Assembly (NCBI GenBank): GCA_025999455.1
Contig: AP024683.1
Span: 1,557,501 to 1,621,500, forward strand
Source of the DNA: Geminicoccaceae bacterium
Lineage (GTDB): Bacteria > Pseudomonadota > Alphaproteobacteria > Geminicoccales > Geminicoccaceae
DNA length: 64,000 bases
Direction: 5' to 3'
The notes beneath the pieces are model-generated. The model was not told the origin of the DNA, did not search any database, and saw nothing but the letters and a program-made list of their open reading frames with translations. The position numbers and the translations under genes were made by a program. This document shows, piece by piece, positions 63,183-64,000 of this stretch (positions within the stretch are counted from its first letter, which is position 1; each line of letters begins with the position of its first letter).

Positions 63183-64000
63183 ATGGAAACACTCGTCGCG
63201 GCCCTGGTGCTCGGCGCGGGCTGGAACAGCGCGGTCGCGACCGTCGGCGCCGCCTTCCTCGGCGCGGCGGGCGGGGTGGTCGGCACCTTCCTGCTCCTCC
63301 GCCGGCGGGTGATGCTCGCCGATGCGGCGAGCCACGCCACGCTGCCCGGCCTCGTCCTCGCCTTCCTCGCCGGCCTCGCGCTCTTCGGCGAGGGCCGGAT
63401 GCTGCCGCTCCTCCTGCTCGGTGCCGGGGCGAGTGCCGCCCTCGCGAGCCTCGCGGTCCAGGCCACGGCCGCCACCCGGCGGATCGGCGAGGATGCCGCG
63501 ATCGCGAGCGTGCTCGCCGTCTTCTACGGCGCCGGCACCCTGCTCTTGAGCTACGTCCAGAGCCTCCCCGTCGGCGGGCGTGCCGGGCTCGAGCGCTTCC
63601 TCTTGGGCTCGGCCGCCGGCACGCTGCGCGCCGAGGCCGAACTCGTCGCCACACTCGCGCTTTTGCTCCTCCTGCTCGCCCTCCTGCTCGGCAAGGAGCT
63701 CCGGCTCCTCTGCTTCGACCCGGGCTTCGCCGAAGCCCACGGCTGGTCGACCGGCCGGCTCGACCTCCTGCTGATCGGTCTCCTGCTCGCCTTCCTCGTG
63801 ATCGGCCTGCAGATCGTGGGGCTCGTCCTCGCCCTCGCGCTCCTGGTCGTGCCGCCCGCCACGGCGCGGCTCTGGACCGACCGGCTCGGCCGGATGCTGC
63901 CGCTCGCCGCCGTGACGGGCGCGCTCGCCGGCTGGCTCGGCGCGGCGTTCTCGGCGGCCCTGCCGCGCCTGCCGACCGGCCCCGCGATCGTCCTCGTGGC
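63183..64000 (+). CDS. Metal (Mn/Zn) ABC transporter permease (3' truncated by window)
   Basis: At least 272 aa; ATG at 63183 and the frame runs off the window edge. FLGAAGGVVGTFLLLRRRVMLADAASHATLPGLVLAF and MxLADAxSHAxLPG-like segments match the ABC-3 family, with about seven hydrophobic helices visible. The remainder of the gene and any second permease or regulator lie beyond 64000. Confidence 0.93.
   Translation, partial: METLVAALVLGAGWNSAVATVGAAFLGAAGGVVGTFLLLRRRVMLADAASHATLPGLVLAFLAGLALFGEGRMLPLLLLGAGASAALASLAVQATAATRRIGEDAAIASVLAVFYGAGTLLLSYVQSLPVGGRAGLERFLLGSAAGTLRAEAELVATLALLLLLLALLLGKELRLLCFDPGFAEAHGWSTGRLDLLLIGLLLAFLVIGLQIVGLVLALALLVVPPATARLWTDRLGRMLPLAAVTGALAGWLGAAFSAALPRLPTGPAIVLV

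Overview
This 64 kb window is very GC-rich, densely packed bacterial chromosome, probably from an alphaproteobacterium (Rhodospirillales/Geminicoccales-like; genus not determinable by eye). The clues are the lexA gene with an alphaproteobacterial SOS box (GTTC-N7-GTTC), the trpG-trpD-trpC-moaC-moeA-lexA order, a class I lysyl-tRNA synthetase, a short type 2 ArgC, heavy use of GTG/TTG starts, and many 1-4 nt stop/start overlaps. No phage, transposase, integrase, CRISPR array or rRNA was seen; one tRNA (Lys, CTT) is present.

Layout. 1-6 kb: tail of an enolase-superfamily enzyme, two tandem mosaic Uma2 genes, an RraA-like aldolase, an LpxL-like acyltransferase coupled to an ELM1-family protein, msrA and small genes. 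6-17 kb: a methyltransferase, the D-glutamate pair dgcN-dgcA, an EF-hand lipoprotein, L-aspartate dehydrogenase, an amidase, gluconokinase + 6-phosphogluconate dehydrogenase, an FMN alpha-hydroxyacid oxidase, a second methyltransferase, and a cyclase-homology/TolB-like/TPR protein. 17.8-26.5 kb: tRNA-Lys, purH, rsmB, lysK, then argC with a gamma-carbonic anhydrase; a roughly 189-bp tandem repeat array lies between lysK and the carbonic anhydrase gene. 26.5-31.6 kb: 1.4 kb with no credible gene, then a cyanate module (substrate-binding protein, permease, ATPase, cyanase) behind a good sigma-54 type promoter and bracketed by two direct copies of a roughly 50-bp sequence. 31.6-36.3 kb: ligase-associated helicase, PdeM nuclease and photolyase. 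36.4-43.4 kb: a Cys-rich secreted protein, a PLP desulfhydrase/deaminase, SufE, a diguanylate cyclase, an inositol-monophosphatase-family enzyme, a RecD2-like helicase and a glycerophosphodiesterase. 43.4-48.4 kb: lexA, moeA, moaC, trpC, trpD, trpG. 48.4-52.6 kb: divergent polysaccharide deacetylase, glyA, an SEL1-like protein, a second RraA. 52.8-57.8 kb: type II secretion genes C,G,H,I,J,K,L,M without D,E,F. 57.9-64 kb: a cupin, an SDR reductase, a TAXI binding protein with a small cytochrome c, another SEL1-like protein, and a manganese/zinc ABC transporter that runs off the window edge.

Most of the content is recognisable housekeeping or accessory metabolism. The parts I would look at again are the cyanate module with its promoter and flanking repeats, the satellite-like array that merges with the carbonic anhydrase gene tail, the operator-like palindrome in front of the metal transporter, the Uma2 mosaic duplication, and the orphan TAXI-cytochrome pair. 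I did not find convincing evidence for a wholly new system.
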